A stretch of DNA of 64,000 bases, taken from positions 5,208,001-5,272,000 of the forward strand of contig CM060985.1 in assembly GCA_030765065.1 (NCBI GenBank), given 5' to 3'. This DNA comes from Deroplatys truncata (Eukaryota > Arthropoda > Insecta > Mantodea > Mantidae). Position numbers and translations under genes: made by a program. Positions 1 to 11,716 of this stretch are shown here, piece after piece (position 1 is the first letter of the stretch; the number at the start of each line of letters is the position of its first letter). A model generated the notes under the pieces. That model was not told the DNA's origin. It did not search any database and worked only from the letters and a program-made list of their open reading frames with translations.

Positions 1-83
1 TTTATTAACGTTTTCAGATACATTAAAATTATGCAACTGTAATTTCAATTTGCCCATTGCTTCGTGAAGGTAGGCGACAAAGT

Positions 84-180
84 TCACTGTCTCGTGAACA
101 AGTTACCTCTTTGCGCACCTTTTATAACATCTCTTTTTACGTTATCAAATGCTTCCTGATAATCTATGAAATAGACGGAT
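84..180 (-). pseudogene. LINE reverse-transcriptase fragment (antisense relic)
   Basis: A short antisense reading frame contains YFIDYQEAFDNVKRDVI. This resembles the RT block in which the first catalytic Asp precedes an AFD(N/S)V motif (F-x-D-x-x-x-AFD-x-V) in CR1/L2/RTE-like non-LTR retrotransposons. Only this block is visible. The upstream (N-terminal) side runs into an unrelated low-complexity repeat, and the downstream part is lost in another frame or beyond the window edge. The resemblance to RT is clear, but the clade cannot be assigned from about 30 residues. It is not expected to be functional. Confidence 0.5.
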
Positions 181-269
181 TCAAGGCCACCTAAAGTGGG
201 CACTTTGGCAAAGTTTTTTACAGTGTTTTTGCGGATTTTTCGGACATATTTAGGGGCTTGTAGAAGCAT

Positions 270-612
270 TTCGGCATTTTGAAGCTATTTTACTCTGAAA
301 CAGGTATTTTTGGCACTTTTTCAGGCATTTTGAGCCGCTGGTAGAGGCATTTCACGAACCTTTGCGGTTTTTAGGCACTGGAGCAGGCATTTTGGGTATT
401 GCTACAAGCTTTTGGGACATTTCGAAGGTATTTTAGGCACTGGAGCAGGTATTTACGAGTATTACTACACGCTTTTAGGCAATTTCTGGCACTGGAATAG
501 GTATTTTGGACACTTTCACGGGTGTTTTGGTCATTGGCAGAGGTATTTTGAACACTTATGGGCATTTCGGGCATTGACACAGGTATTTTGGACACTTTTA
601 AGGGTATGACCA
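270..612. repeat. degenerate minisatellite, unit ~20-42 bp
   Basis: The stretch repeats GGTATTTTGGACACTTT-like and GGCACTGGAGCAGG-like words at spacings of about 20 and 40 bp, with heavy substitution. Open frames on both strands here simply follow the periodic sequence. It looks like an old, decayed tandem array with no recognisable gene. Confidence 0.5.
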
Positions 613-1902
613 CACAACGAAAGGAAGTGTGACCTCGCGAGAATATGATGTAACTTGGTGACCGTGGGGTCGGGCCTCAAGGCCAGTCAGCGTTGAAGAC
701 CAAACTTGACCCGTAATCTCAACAGGGTCACAGAATAGCTATACTTTTGTGGAAACACGCAGTAAATAAAACTGGTATTAAGTCGTCACTTTCTCTAACG
801 TGTATACAAACTATTCTTCAGAAACGTATGTACTTGGTGTTAATCGAGATAAACGTTTCATTGTAGGAGAGTGAAGTGATAGTCACATCTTTCAAATTAG
901 TTTGTATGACACCACGAGGAAAAGAGAAACAAAAGCGACTTAGCATTTGAAAATGACACCAATGACAAACGGTATTTTAATATAAGGCGTGCACTTTAAT
1001 AACGAGATCTATTTCACTTCAGAGCCTATCAGCAAATATGTTAAACATGTGGTACTTTAAAACCAAATGGTTATGAGAAAATGAAAAGGAAGAAACATTT
1101 GCTATGTATAGGAAGGGGAATGTTGGTGTCGATCCTTGCATGTTCCGCTTATGCGTCAAGTCCCGTATCACTTTGTATAGGTTGCACTATCCTTACAATA
1201 ATACTGGTTCACACATTATCTTTACCAATGTGACAAAACACAAAAATTACTTTTTCTTTACTTAAGGTACTGATAATATCAAATTTTATGTATACATAGT
1301 GACTGTGTTCAGTTTTTACTGGCACGTAGCGGCGTAGTGGAGGTTCATCCCTCAGCACGTCACAAACTCGCTCGGAGAACAGCACTCGTGACATGTTTGC
1401 CAATAGAATGTTTCAGAACCTTCAGAGTTACTTGCAGAACATTCTGGTTGTTTGTCGATAGCGCTTGTTTCTTGCTGCGTCACAATACACAGTCGTTTGT
1501 AAGCTATTTGTGTAGAACGGTATCAATACCAAAGCTGAGTAATGTAGCAATACCTTTTCCGAAGTTATTCATATTTTAATTATCACTTGATATAAAAAGT
1601 CCTTACCTGAAAGATTGCGGAAATGTTCCTCAGATGTTTTTGGACATAAAGTGTTCCGCAACGAGCATTTTATACAGAGAAGAATGTTGGAAAATAAAAT
1701 ATCAGAGAACCGCCATGGACATCCGTTTCCCGCTCAGAAACTGTTTCTAAATATTACCTAATCTTAAAACTTATTTACAATAACAAGTAGGGCAACATTG
1801 CAGAAAAATGTCCGTGAGAGTTGCCAATAGGAACTAAAATTTCGCAGCTGACTTCATAATAAACAAACCTATATATTGAGCATATAATAATTAAATAAAA
1901 AA
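613..1902. other. AT-rich intergenic DNA with a weak R880 remnant
   Basis: No gene is recognised. From about 785 to 950 the plus strand resembles the start of the R880 repeat: a CACTTTCTCTA motif, then a GTTAATCGAGATAAACG block, then GATAGTCA. This is probably an old fragment. The remainder (about 1,000-1,900) shows no domain, RNA gene or clear repeat. Confidence 0.4.
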
Positions 1903-2128
1903 TCTGATGTGTTACACTCACATGACTTTCTCTACTCTTGTACAATCTAATTTTACAAAGGCCTATTCTCCATAAGCTTCATGTTAATCGAGATATCGAG
2001 ATGTCAATCTTATTGGTAATTTTCTTGTAGATGCAAGGGGAATATGGTAGCTTTTAAGCGATAGTCAAATATTTTAACGCTGGTTGCTATGTGGCGCATT
2101 CCATTCTCTTTGCATGTCAGGGCATAAA
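1903..2128 (+). repeat. R880 interspersed repeat, truncated copy
   Basis: This is the first ~225 bp of the R880 family, starting TCTGATGTGTTACACTCACA after a run of A and ending at ...GGCATAAAAAA. The following copy starts immediately at 2,133, so the two 5' portions are in tandem and share blocks such as GAGATATCGAGATGTCAAT. The missing remainder is not found after the next copy, so it is treated as truncated. Confidence 0.75.
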
Positions 2129-2876
2129 AAAATCTGATGTGTTACACTCACATGACTTTCTCTACTCTTGTACAAACTATTTTTACAAACGCTTATTCTC
2201 CATATGCTTCATGTTAATGGAGATATCGAGATGTCAATCTTATTGATAATTTTCTTGTAGATGCAAGGGGAATATGGTAGGTTTTAAGCGATAGTCAAAT
2301 ATTTTAACGCTGATTGCTATGTGGTGCATTCCATTCTCTTTGCATGTCCAGGACATAAAAAAAATGAATAACGAATTTGAGAAAAAGTACAAGTATTGGA
2401 AAATTTAAGGGAATAACAAGCAATATCTCGCAAACGGTTCACTCAACAAAAGAAATGTATATGACATAAATTGTGTATTTTAACGCGATCTACATTTTTC
2501 GTGTAGTAAAATTTTGTCTATCTCTTATGGTTTACCAGTTATGAAAAAGTCGTTCATAACGAAGAATACTTTTGGAGACATTCCCAGAAAATTCGAGATA
2601 TACATTTTATTTGTCATGACAATATCTTAAACATATGATATTTTAATCAAAATCGTTAGAGCCGTTTTTGAGAAAATTAAAATTTTCGAAAAATGTTCCA
2701 TGTAAAGGGTAGTCTGGGGTGGGGGGATTTTCTTGAAAACCTTCGTGTCGCATCTCTGAAAGATACTGAACCTAAATACCAAGTTTGGTGTTTATCCGAC
2801 TCTTCGTTTTTGAGTTATGCTGTTCACAGACACACAGACAGACACACACACGGACATGTTTCCAAAAATGCTTTTT

Positions 2877-3760
2877 ACTTTCTCTACTACGTATAGTAAG
2901 TAGGGGAAGTATTGCATTCCACCCAAAAATTCGATACCGAGATTTCACCGGAAATACATGTTTTGAGACCTCCTGAATCCAAAAAAAGCATTTTTGGAAA
3001 CATGTCCGTGTGTGTGTCTGTGTGTGTGTCTGTGTGTCTGTGTGTGTGTCTGTGTGTGTGTGTCTGTGAACAGCATAACTCAAAAACGAACAGTCGGATA
3101 AGCACCAAACTTGGTATTTAGGTTCAGTATCTTCCAGAGATGCGACACGAAGGTTTTCAAGAAAATCCCCCCACCCCAGACTAACCTTTACATGGAAGAT
3201 TTTTCGAAAATTTTAATTTTCTCAAAAATGGCTCTAACGATTTTGATGAAAATATCATATGTTTAAGATAATGTCATGAGAAATGAAATGTATATCTCGA
3301 ATTTTCTGGGAATGTCTCCAAAAGTATTCTTCATTGTGAACGACTTTTGCATAACTGGTAAACCATAAGAGATAGACAAAATTTTACGACACAAAAAATG
3401 TAGATCGCGTTAAAATACACAACTTATGTCATATACATTTCTTTTGTTGAGTGAACCGTTTTCGAGATATTGCTTGTTATTCCCTTAAATTTTCCAATAC
3501 TTATACTTTTTCTCACATTCGTTATTCATTTTTTTTATGTCCTGGACATGCAAAGAGAATGGAATGCGCCACATAGCAACCAGCGTTAAAATATTTGACT
3601 ATCGCTTAAAAGCTACCATATTTCCCTTGCATCTACAAGAAAATTACCAATAAGATTGACATCTCGATATCTCGATTAACATGAACCATATGGAGAATAA
3701 GCGTTTGTAAAATTAGATTGTACAAGAGTAGAGAAAGTCATGTGAGTGTAACACATCAGA
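2877..3760 (-). repeat. R880 repeat, complete copy inserted in the opposite orientation
   Basis: This copy is inverted relative to its host copy. It begins ACTTTCTCTACTACG (3' end of the family) at 2,877 and ends CACATCAGA (complement of the family's TCTGATGTG start) at 3,760, about 884 bp. It sits in a T run of the host copy. A (TG)n/(TCTG)n microsatellite occupies 3,003-3,068. Because host and insert are inverted, the locus is a ~1.6-kb imperfect inverted repeat that could fold into a long hairpin. Confidence 0.75.
3003..3068. repeat. (TG)n with TCTG interruptions, microsatellite
   Basis: Tract of TGTGTG repeats broken by TCTG. It is an internal part of the R880 family, and the equivalent CA-rich tract lies at 37,025-37,085 in another copy. 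Confidence 0.85.
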
Positions 3761-3871
3761 TTTTTTTGGATTCAGTGAGTCTCAAAACATGTATTTCCGG
3801 TGAAATCTCGGTATCGAAATTTTGGGTGGAATACAATACTTCCCCTACTTACTATACGTAGTAGAGAAAGT

Positions 3872-4589
3872 AAAAATGTTGATCGCAGAAATACAATCAA
3901 AAACGAAACGACTGTTGAACTGAGTTTACTGTCTCTTGAAGATGCTTCACCTTTTGGGCATATGTCATGTTAAGGGTTGGTGTCAGTTGACATGCACGCA
4001 AAGTTGCGCAACAAGGCAAGTAATACTATTTTCTGATAAAGAACTCAACTATTTTAGAAAACAAACAGGTTCAAATTCTTATAAATTCACTCATATGTGT
4101 CCTTATTCAAGAATTTGACAAAATGTATTTGTTATAACTGTGTGTTGGTGCATATTTTGCTTTAGAATGTTTAGGTATGGCCTGGGGACATTCTTGTGAT
4201 CCAAAAGAAAGTGGAGCTTCGTATTCAACTTTTGTCCAAACTGATGTGTTTGAAGCTGCATAAAAAGAGTTTATTTAAGAAGTGAATTCCATAATTATGG
4301 AGATGTTTCGAAATGGCATGCAGACTACTTCAAGGGCAGATTGTACAATTGGTTAAAACATAGTCTGTAAATGAATTTCTAGAAAAATGTCACTCTGATG
4401 AAACATATTGCGTAATTGTGGAAATATATCATAATCATTAAAAACTGAGTTGATCTTCCTCACACTTGTATGTTGCATTGCGTGAGTCGGCGCGTCGCTT
4501 GCAGCAAAATGAAGATAATTAAAGTGACCTTCATGACGCAGTGTTGCAATCTTGTGCAGCTGACGTAGAGGAGTATCACAAAAATCCTT
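3872..4589. other. AT-rich intergenic DNA, nothing recognised
   Basis: No domain, RNA gene or repeat is recognised between the split R880 copy and the next old R880 fragment. The short open frames here show no family motif. Confidence 0.5.
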
Positions 4590-4945
4590 GTCTATGAACA
4601 GTATAACTCAGCAACGAAACCTTCGATAAAACTTCGTATTTAAATTGATTATCTTTCAGAGGTTGGACACAAACATTTCAAGAAAATCCCCATCATATAT
4701 TACCCTTTACATGGAAACACTTTGGATATTTTTGATTTTCTCAAAAACACCTCTAACGAGTTTCATTAAAGTACCATATATTTACGTAACAAATATCCTA
4801 CGAAGTCCACTTAATTCGGAAGTAATTTAGGTTAAGTTTGTATAATTTGGTAAACCAATAGGATTATACAAAAAAAACAGTAGAGCTCTGTAAAACACAC
4901 AATTCATGCAAAATGCCCTTTTTGTGTGGCATCAGCGACTTCCGA
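4590..4945 (-). repeat. old R880 fragment
   Basis: A diverged antisense copy shows the order of family blocks: AACAGTATAACTCA, TTCAAGAAAATCCCC, CCTTTACATGGAA, TTTTCTCAAAAA, then GGTAAACCA and an ACACACAATTCATG block. Both ends are eroded. Confidence 0.6.
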
Positions 4946-5029
4946 GAAATCGGTTATTATTGCTTCTCTCCCTGCTTGCCTGAACTACGTGTTCATATCG
5001 TGGTGGCGGACAGTAGTCGTCTTCCTTGT

Positions 5030-6485
5030 CACATGCCCATAGAGGCCTTAGTGCTAGGCAACTACTTCTATATGTGACGGCAGATGATACCTTCGTCACA
5101 TGTCCACCGAGGCCTTAGTGCTAAGCAACAGTATCTCAACTTCTGTATGTGACGGGCAGATGATACCTTCGTCACATGTCCGCAGAGACCTTAGTGCTAG
5201 GCAACTGTACCTCTTCGTGTCCACAGATGTCTTAGTGCTAGGCAACTACTTCTATATGTGACGGCAGATGATACCTTCGTCACATGTCCACCGAGGCCTT
5301 AGTGCTAAGCAACTGTATCTTTACTGCTATATGTGACGGGCAGATGATACCTTCGTCACATGTCCACCGAGGCCTTAGTGCTAAGCAACTGTATCTCTAC
5401 TTCTATATGTGACGGTCAGATGATACCTTCGACACACGTCCGCAGAGGCTTAGTGCTAGGCAACTGTCCTCTTCGTGTCCACAGATGTCTTAGTGCTAGG
5501 CAACTACTTCTATATGTGACGGCAGATGATACCTTCGTCACATGTCCACCGAGGCCTTAGTGCTAAGCAACTGTATCTCTACTTCTATATGTCACGGTCA
5601 GATGATACCTTCAACATATGTCCGCAGAGGCCTTAGTGCTAGGCAACTGTCCTCTTCGTGTCCACAGATGTCTTAGTGCTAGGCAACTACTTCTATATGT
5701 GACGGGTAGATGATACCTTCGTCACATGTCCACCGAGGCCTTAGTGCTAGGCAACTACTTCTATAGTGACGGGCAGATGATACCTTCGTCACATGTCCAC
5801 CGAGGCCTTAGTGCTAGGCAACTACTTCTATAGTGACGGGCAGATGATACCTTCGTCACATGTCCACCGAGGCCTTAGTGCTAGGCAACTACTTCTATAG
5901 TGACGGGCAGATGATACCTTCGTCACATGTCCACCGAGGCCTTAGTGCTAAGCAACTGTATCTCTACTTCTATATGTGACGGTCAGATGATACCTTCAAC
6001 ATATGTCCGCAGAGGCCTTAGTGCTAGGCAACTGTCCTCTTCGTGTCCACAGATGTCTTAGTGCTAGGCAACTACTTCTATATGTGACGGGTAGATGATA
6101 CCTTCGTCACATGTCCACCGAGGCCTTAGTGCTAGGCAACTACTTCTATAGTGACGGGCAGATGATACCTTCGTCACATGTCCACCGAGGCCTTAGTGCT
6201 AGGCAACTACTTCTATAGTGACGGGCAGATGATACCTTCGTCACATGTCTACCGAGGCCTTAGTGCTGGGCAACTATACCTCTTCGTGTCCACAGATTTC
6301 TTAGTGCTAGGCAATTGTATCTCTACTTCTATATGTGACGGGCAGATGATACCTCCGTCACATGTGCATAGAGGCCTTAGTGCTAGGCAACTGTACCGCT
6401 TCGTGTCCAGAAAGAACTTAGTGCTAGGCAACTGTACCTGTACTTCTATATGTGACGGGCAGATGGCACCTTCCAGACTACCTGC
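5030..6485. repeat. tandem satellite 1, ~67-bp unit with an internal hairpin
   Basis: The unit carries CCTTAGTGCTAGGCAACT, then TGTGACGGGCAGATGATACC, then TTCGTCACATGTCC. Exact 67-bp spacing is seen at 5,731, 5,798, 5,865 and 5,932. Shorter ~46-bp variant units (TGTCCACAGATGTCTTAGTG) alternate with it. A block with the same order of variants recurs about 385 bp apart (5,547 and 5,932), so a higher-order repeat is present. Each full unit contains ATGTGACG...CGTCACAT, an 8-bp inverted repeat around a ~15-nt loop. Short open frames across it are a by-product. Confidence 0.9.
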
Positions 6486-6584
6486 TCGCATTATCTTCGG
6501 ATAAATGGCAGATCTATCGGCATTACTGTTTTTATTTTACTGTTGTTTTAGAGTTAAAGCGAAACTCTGGGTCGTGATATTAAA

Positions 6585-6715
6585 CTTGCAATCCGGTATT
6601 TACCTTCGCGACTGAGGGAAACGATGAAGAAAACCTAGTGTGTTTCCTCGGCCCATGGGAGTTGAACACGGAACTTCCCGAATGCGTTTCAGAGCCTTCC
6701 CGCTCAGTTAGTTCC
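6585..6715 (-). mobile_element. tRNA-derived SINE fragment (antisense)
   Basis: On the minus strand a tRNA-like head reads GAGCGGGAAGGCTC..., with a B-box-like GTGTTCAACTCC. It is followed by the GGTTTTCTTCATCGTTTCCC-type body common in insect tRNA SINEs. The ends and any target-site duplication were not resolved. Confidence 0.5.
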
Positions 6716-6799
6716 AATTGATCATTACTTAGCCATTCTCTGAAGTCCTGTCGACATTCAGCTGTTTCTCGCGATGTCGTGAAAATAGTATGCATTTTT

Positions 6800-7528
6800 A
6801 AGGTCAGCAGATGGATAAATGGGTAGATATTTTCATCTGATAGAGCCTACAAGCCATAAAATTAACTGCATGCAATCATAAGGCAACCCTTTAATTAATA
6901 TTCTCTTAGATTACTCTCAAGTACTTGACAATGGTTGTGGATCTATATTAACGGGCAAGGATTCCAACACCTTCAAACCACCACAGGAGATCTGTTACAT
7001 CTTGTGTATTGGAATGTTAAAATTACGAGTATCATAGTATGAAAATCAACATTTATAAAATCAACTTCTTTAATTTAAAAATAGCGTCCAATTCATAAAC
7101 TTTGACTAACGCTTTGGTTTCCAGTCTCCCGTTAAATCTACAACGAAAATTTCACAAATTTATCTTAAGTAGCATGAAGTTTTTTCTAAGAATTGCTTGT
7201 TGAAGTTATATAGAAACAAACGATAGCGGGCAGTGAAACTCATGTGAATGTAACACTTCATACATATTTAAATCACCGTTTGATGTTTGATACAGTGAGG
7301 AAAGCAATCAAATGTATACCTCAAATCTTGTGCGACGAACCTCAATTTGAATGGAATTTATACAATCATAGCAGATAAGTAAAACGAGCTGCAGAACAAA
7401 TGTGCTGCAACTTGTGTTGATCGAAAATGTCAAGCGTCCTTCAACACAATATTATTGAGACTACAGTTTGTACTTGTGGCCGTTGTTTCTGTCGCATATT
7501 CATAACCCTTTGCAAATGATGTTCCCAA
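6800..7528. other. AT-rich intergenic DNA, nothing recognised
   Basis: There is no gene or clear repeat. A short CTCATGTGAATGTAACAC word near 7,240 resembles the R880 start but is too short to annotate. Confidence 0.4.
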
Positions 7529-7599
7529 TTCTCTAACACCTTACCACAAGCGGAGACCAGGGTTACTGTTAGTGCAAACAAGGTACTGGAGACTCTGCT

Positions 7600-9290
7600 G
7601 TGTCCCCACATCTCTAACACCTTTTCACAAGCGGAGACCAGGGTTACTGTTAGTGCAAACAAGGTACTGCAGACTCTGCTGTGTCCCCACTTATCTAACA
7701 CCTTTCCAGAAGCGGAGACCAGGGTTACTGTTAGTGCAAACAAGGTATTGGAGACTCTGCTGTGTCCCCACATCTCTAACACCTTTCCACAAGCGGAGAC
7801 CAGCGTTACTGTTAGCGCAAACAAGGTACTGGAGACTCTGCTGTGTCCCCACATCTCTAACACCCTTCCACAAGCGGAGACCAGCGTTACTGTTAGTGCA
7901 AACAAGGTACTGGAGACTCTGCTGTGTCCCCAACTCTAACACCTTTCCACAAGCGGAGACCAGGGTCACTGTTAGTGCAAACAAGGTACTGGAGACTCTG
8001 CTGTGTCCCCACATCCCTAACACCTTTCAACAAGCGGAGACCAGGGTTCCTGTTAGTGCAAACAAAGGACTGGAGACTCTGCTGTGTCCCCACACCTCTA
8101 ACACCTTTCCACAAGCGCAGACCAGGGTTACTGTTAGTGCAAACAAGGGACTGGAGACTCTGCTGTGTCCCCACATCTCTAACACCTTTCCACAAGCGGA
8201 GACCAGCTATACTGTTAGTGCAAACAAGGGACTGGAGACTCTGCTGTGTCCCCACATCTCTAACACCTTTTCACAAGCGGAGACCAGGGTTACTGTTAGT
8301 GCAAACAAGGTACTGCAGACTCTGCTGAGTCCCCACTTATCTAACGCCTTTCCAGAAGCGGAGACCAGGGTTACTGTTAGGGCAAACAAGGTATTGGAGA
8401 CTCTGCTGTGTCCCCACATCTCTAACACCTTTCCACAAGCGGAGACCAGCGTTACTGTTAGCGCAAACAAGGTACTGGAGACTCTGCTGTGTCCCCACAT
8501 CTCTAACACCCTTCCACAAGCGGAGACCAGCGTTACTGTTAGTGCAAACAAGGTACTGGAGACTCTGCTGTGTCCCCAACTCTAACACCTTTCCACAAGC
8601 GGAGACCAGGGTCACTGTTAGTGCAAACAAGGTACTGGAGACTCTGCTGTGTCCCCACATCCCTAACACCTTTCAACAAGCGGAGACCACGGTTCCTGTT
8701 AGTGCAAACAAAGGACTGGAGACTCTGCTGTGTCCCCACACCTCTAACACCTTTCCACAAGCGCAGACCAGGGTTACTGTTAGTGCAAACAAGGGACTGG
8801 AGACTCTGCTGTGTCCCCACATCTCTAACACCTTTCCACAAGCGGAGACCAGCTATACTGTTAGTGCAAACAAGGGACTGGAGACTCTGCTGTGTCCCCA
8901 CATCTCTAACACCTTTTCACAAGCGGAGACCAGGGTTACTGTTAGTGCAAACAAGGTACTGCAGACTCTGCTGAGTCCCCACTTATCTAACGCCTTTCCA
9001 GAAGCGGAGACCAGGGTTACTGTTAGTGCAAACAAGGTATTGGAGACTCTGCTGTGTCCCCACATCTCTAACACCTTTCCACAAGCGGAGACCAGCGTTA
9101 CTGTTAGCGCAAACAAGGTACTGGAGACTCTGCTGTGTCCCCACATCTCTAACACCCTTCCACAAGCGGAGACCAGCGTTACTGTTAGTGCAAACAAGGT
9201 ACTGGAGACTCTGCTGTGTCCCCAACTCTAACACCTTTCCACAAGCGGAGACCAGGGTCACTGTTAGTGCAAACAAGGTATTGGAGACTC
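7600..9290. repeat. 646-bp higher-order repeat (8 monomers), ~2.6 copies
   Basis: Marker variants recur exactly 646 bp apart. The TTATCTAAC...TTTCCAGAAGC unit is at 7,694, 8,340 and 8,986, and the AACACCTTTTCACAAGC unit is at 7,613, 8,259 and 8,905. The length is eight 81-bp monomers minus 2 bp, because one unit reads CCCCAACTCTAAC and lacks two bases. Copies are almost identical, so this block amplified recently as a unit. Confidence 0.9.
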
Positions 9291-10699
9291 TGCTGTGTCC
9301 CCACATCTCTAACACCTTTCCACAAGCGGAGACCAGGGTCACTGTTAGTGCAAACAAGGTACTGGAGACTCTGCTGTGTCCCCACATCTCTAACACCTTT
9401 CAAAAAGCGGAGACCAGGGTTACTGTTAGTGCAAACAAAGGACTGGAGACTCTGCTGTGTCCCCACACCTCTAACACCTTTCCACAAGCGCAGACCAGGG
9501 TTACTGTTAGTGCAAACAAGGGACTGGAGACTCTGCTGTGTCCCCACATCTCTAACACCTTTCCACAAGCGGAGACCAGGGTTACTGTTAATGCAAACAA
9601 GGTACTGGATACTCTGCTGTGTCCCTTAATCTCTAACACCTTTCCACAAGCGGAGACCAGCGTTACTGTTAGTGTAAACAAGGTACTGGAGACTCTGCTG
9701 TGTCCCCACATCTCTAACACCTTTCCACAAGCGGAGACCAGGGTTACTGTTAGTGCAAACAAAGGACTGGAGACTGCTGTGTCCCCACACCTCAAACACC
9801 TTTCCACAAGGGCAGACCAGGGTTACTGTTAGTGTAAACAAGGTACTGGAGACTCTGCTGTGTCCCCACATCTCTAACACCTTTCCACAAGCGGAGACCA
9901 GGGTTACTGTTAGTGCAAACAAAGGACTGGAGACTGCTGTGTCCCCACACCTCAAACACCTTTCCACAAGGGCAGACCAGGGTTACTGTTAGTGCAAACA
10001 AAGGACTGGAGACTGCTGTGTCCCCACATCTCTAACACCTTTCCACAAGCGGAGACCAGGGTTACTGTTAGTGTAAACAAGGTACTGGAGACTCTGCTGT
10101 GTCCCCACACCTCAAACACCTTTCCACAAGGGCAGACCAGGGTTACTGTTAGTGCAAACAACGGACTGGAGACTCTGCTGTGTCCCCACATCTCTAACAC
10201 CTTTCCACAAGCGGAGACCAGGGTTACTGTTAATGCAAACAAGGTACTGGAGACTGCTGTGTCCCCACAACTCTAACACCTTTCCACAAGCGGAGACCAG
10301 CTATACTGTTAGTGCAAACAAGGTACTGGAGACTCTGCTGTGTCCCCACATCTCTAACACCTTTCCACAAGCGGAGACCAGGGTTACTGTTAGTGCAAAC
10401 AAGGGACTAGAGACTCTGCTGTGTCCCCACATCTCTAACACCATTCCACAAGCGGAGACCAGGGTTACTGTTAATGCAAACAAGGTACTGGAGACTCTGC
10501 TGTGTCCCTTAATCTCTAACACCTTTCCACAAGCGGAGACCAGGGTTACTGTTAGTGCAAACAAGGTACTGGAGACTGCTGTGTCCCCACATCTCTAACA
10601 CCTTTCCACAAGCGGAGACCAGGGTTACTGTTAGTGCAAACAAAGGACTGGAGACTCTGCTGTGTCCCCACACCTCTAACACCTTTCCACAAGCGCAGA

Positions 10700-11716
10700 C
10701 CAGGGTTACTGTTAGTGCAAACAAGGGACTGGAGACTCTGCTGTGTCCCCACATCTCTAACACCTTTCCACAAGCGGAGAGCAGGGTTACTGTTAATGCA
10801 AACAAGGTACTGGAGACTCTGCTGTGTCCCCACATCTCTAACACCTTTCCACAAGCGGAGACCAGTTATACTGTTAGTGCAAACAAGGTACTGGAGACTC
10901 CGCTGTGTCCCCACATCTCTAACACCTTTCCACAAGCGGAGACCAGGGTTACTGTTAGTGCAAACAAGGGACTAGAGATTCTGCTGTGTCCCCAAATCTC
11001 TAAAACCTTTCCAAAAGCGGAGACCAGGGTTACTGTTAATGCAAACAAGGTACTGGAGACTCCGCTGTGTCCCTTAATCTCTAACCACTTTCCACAAGCG
11101 GAGACCAGCGTTACTGTTAGTGCAAACAAGGTACTGGAGACTCTGCTGTGTCCCGACATCTCTAACACCTTTCCACAAGCGGAGACCAGGGTTACTGTTA
11201 GTGCAAACAAGGGACTGGAGACTCTGCTGTGTCCCCACATCTCTAACACCTTTCCACAAGCGGAGACCAGGGTTACTGTTAATGCAAACAAGGTACCGGA
11301 GACTCTGCTGTGTCCCCACATCTCTAACACCTTTCCACAAGCGGAGACCAGTTATACTGTTAGTGCAAACAAGGTACTGGAGACTCCGCTGTGTCCCCGC
11401 ATCTCTAACACCTTTCCACAAGCGGAGACCAGGGTTACTGTTAGTGCAAACAAGGGACTAGAGACTCTGCTGTGTCCCCAAATCTCTAAAACCTTTCCAA
11501 AAGCGGAGACCAGGGTTACTGTTAATGCAAACAAGGTACTGGAGACTCTGCTGTGTCCCTTAATCTCTAACACCTTTCCACAAGCGGAGACCAGCGTTAC
11601 TGTTAGTGCAAACAAGGTACTGGAGACTCTGCTGTGTCCCCACATCTCTAACACCTTTCCACAAGCGGAGACCAGGGTTACTGTTAGTGCAAACAAAGGA
11701 CTGGAGACTCTGCTGT
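10700..11716. repeat. 486-bp higher-order repeat (6 monomers), two copies
   Basis: The variant ACCAGTTATACTG occurs at 10,861 and 11,347. A run of six distinguishable monomers (including CCCAAATCTCTAAAACC and CCCTTAATCTCTAA variants) repeats in the same order 486 bp apart, which is exactly 6 x 81. Confidence 0.85.

Larger units (their letters stand above)
2133..3871 (+). repeat. R880 repeat copy split by a nested antisense copy
   Basis: The plus-strand copy runs from TCTGATGTG at 2,133 to about 2,876 and resumes at about 3,765 (TTGGATTCAG...) to end at GTAGAGAAAGT (3,871). Between the halves lies an inverted copy of the same family (2,877-3,760). Joined, the halves match the uninterrupted copy at 36,329-37,208 in order. 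The family has no coding capacity that I can see. It carries an internal CA-rich tract, ACTTTCTCTAC near both ends in inverted orientation, and a small palindrome (CTACTATACGTAGTAG) just before the 3' end. Confidence 0.75.
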
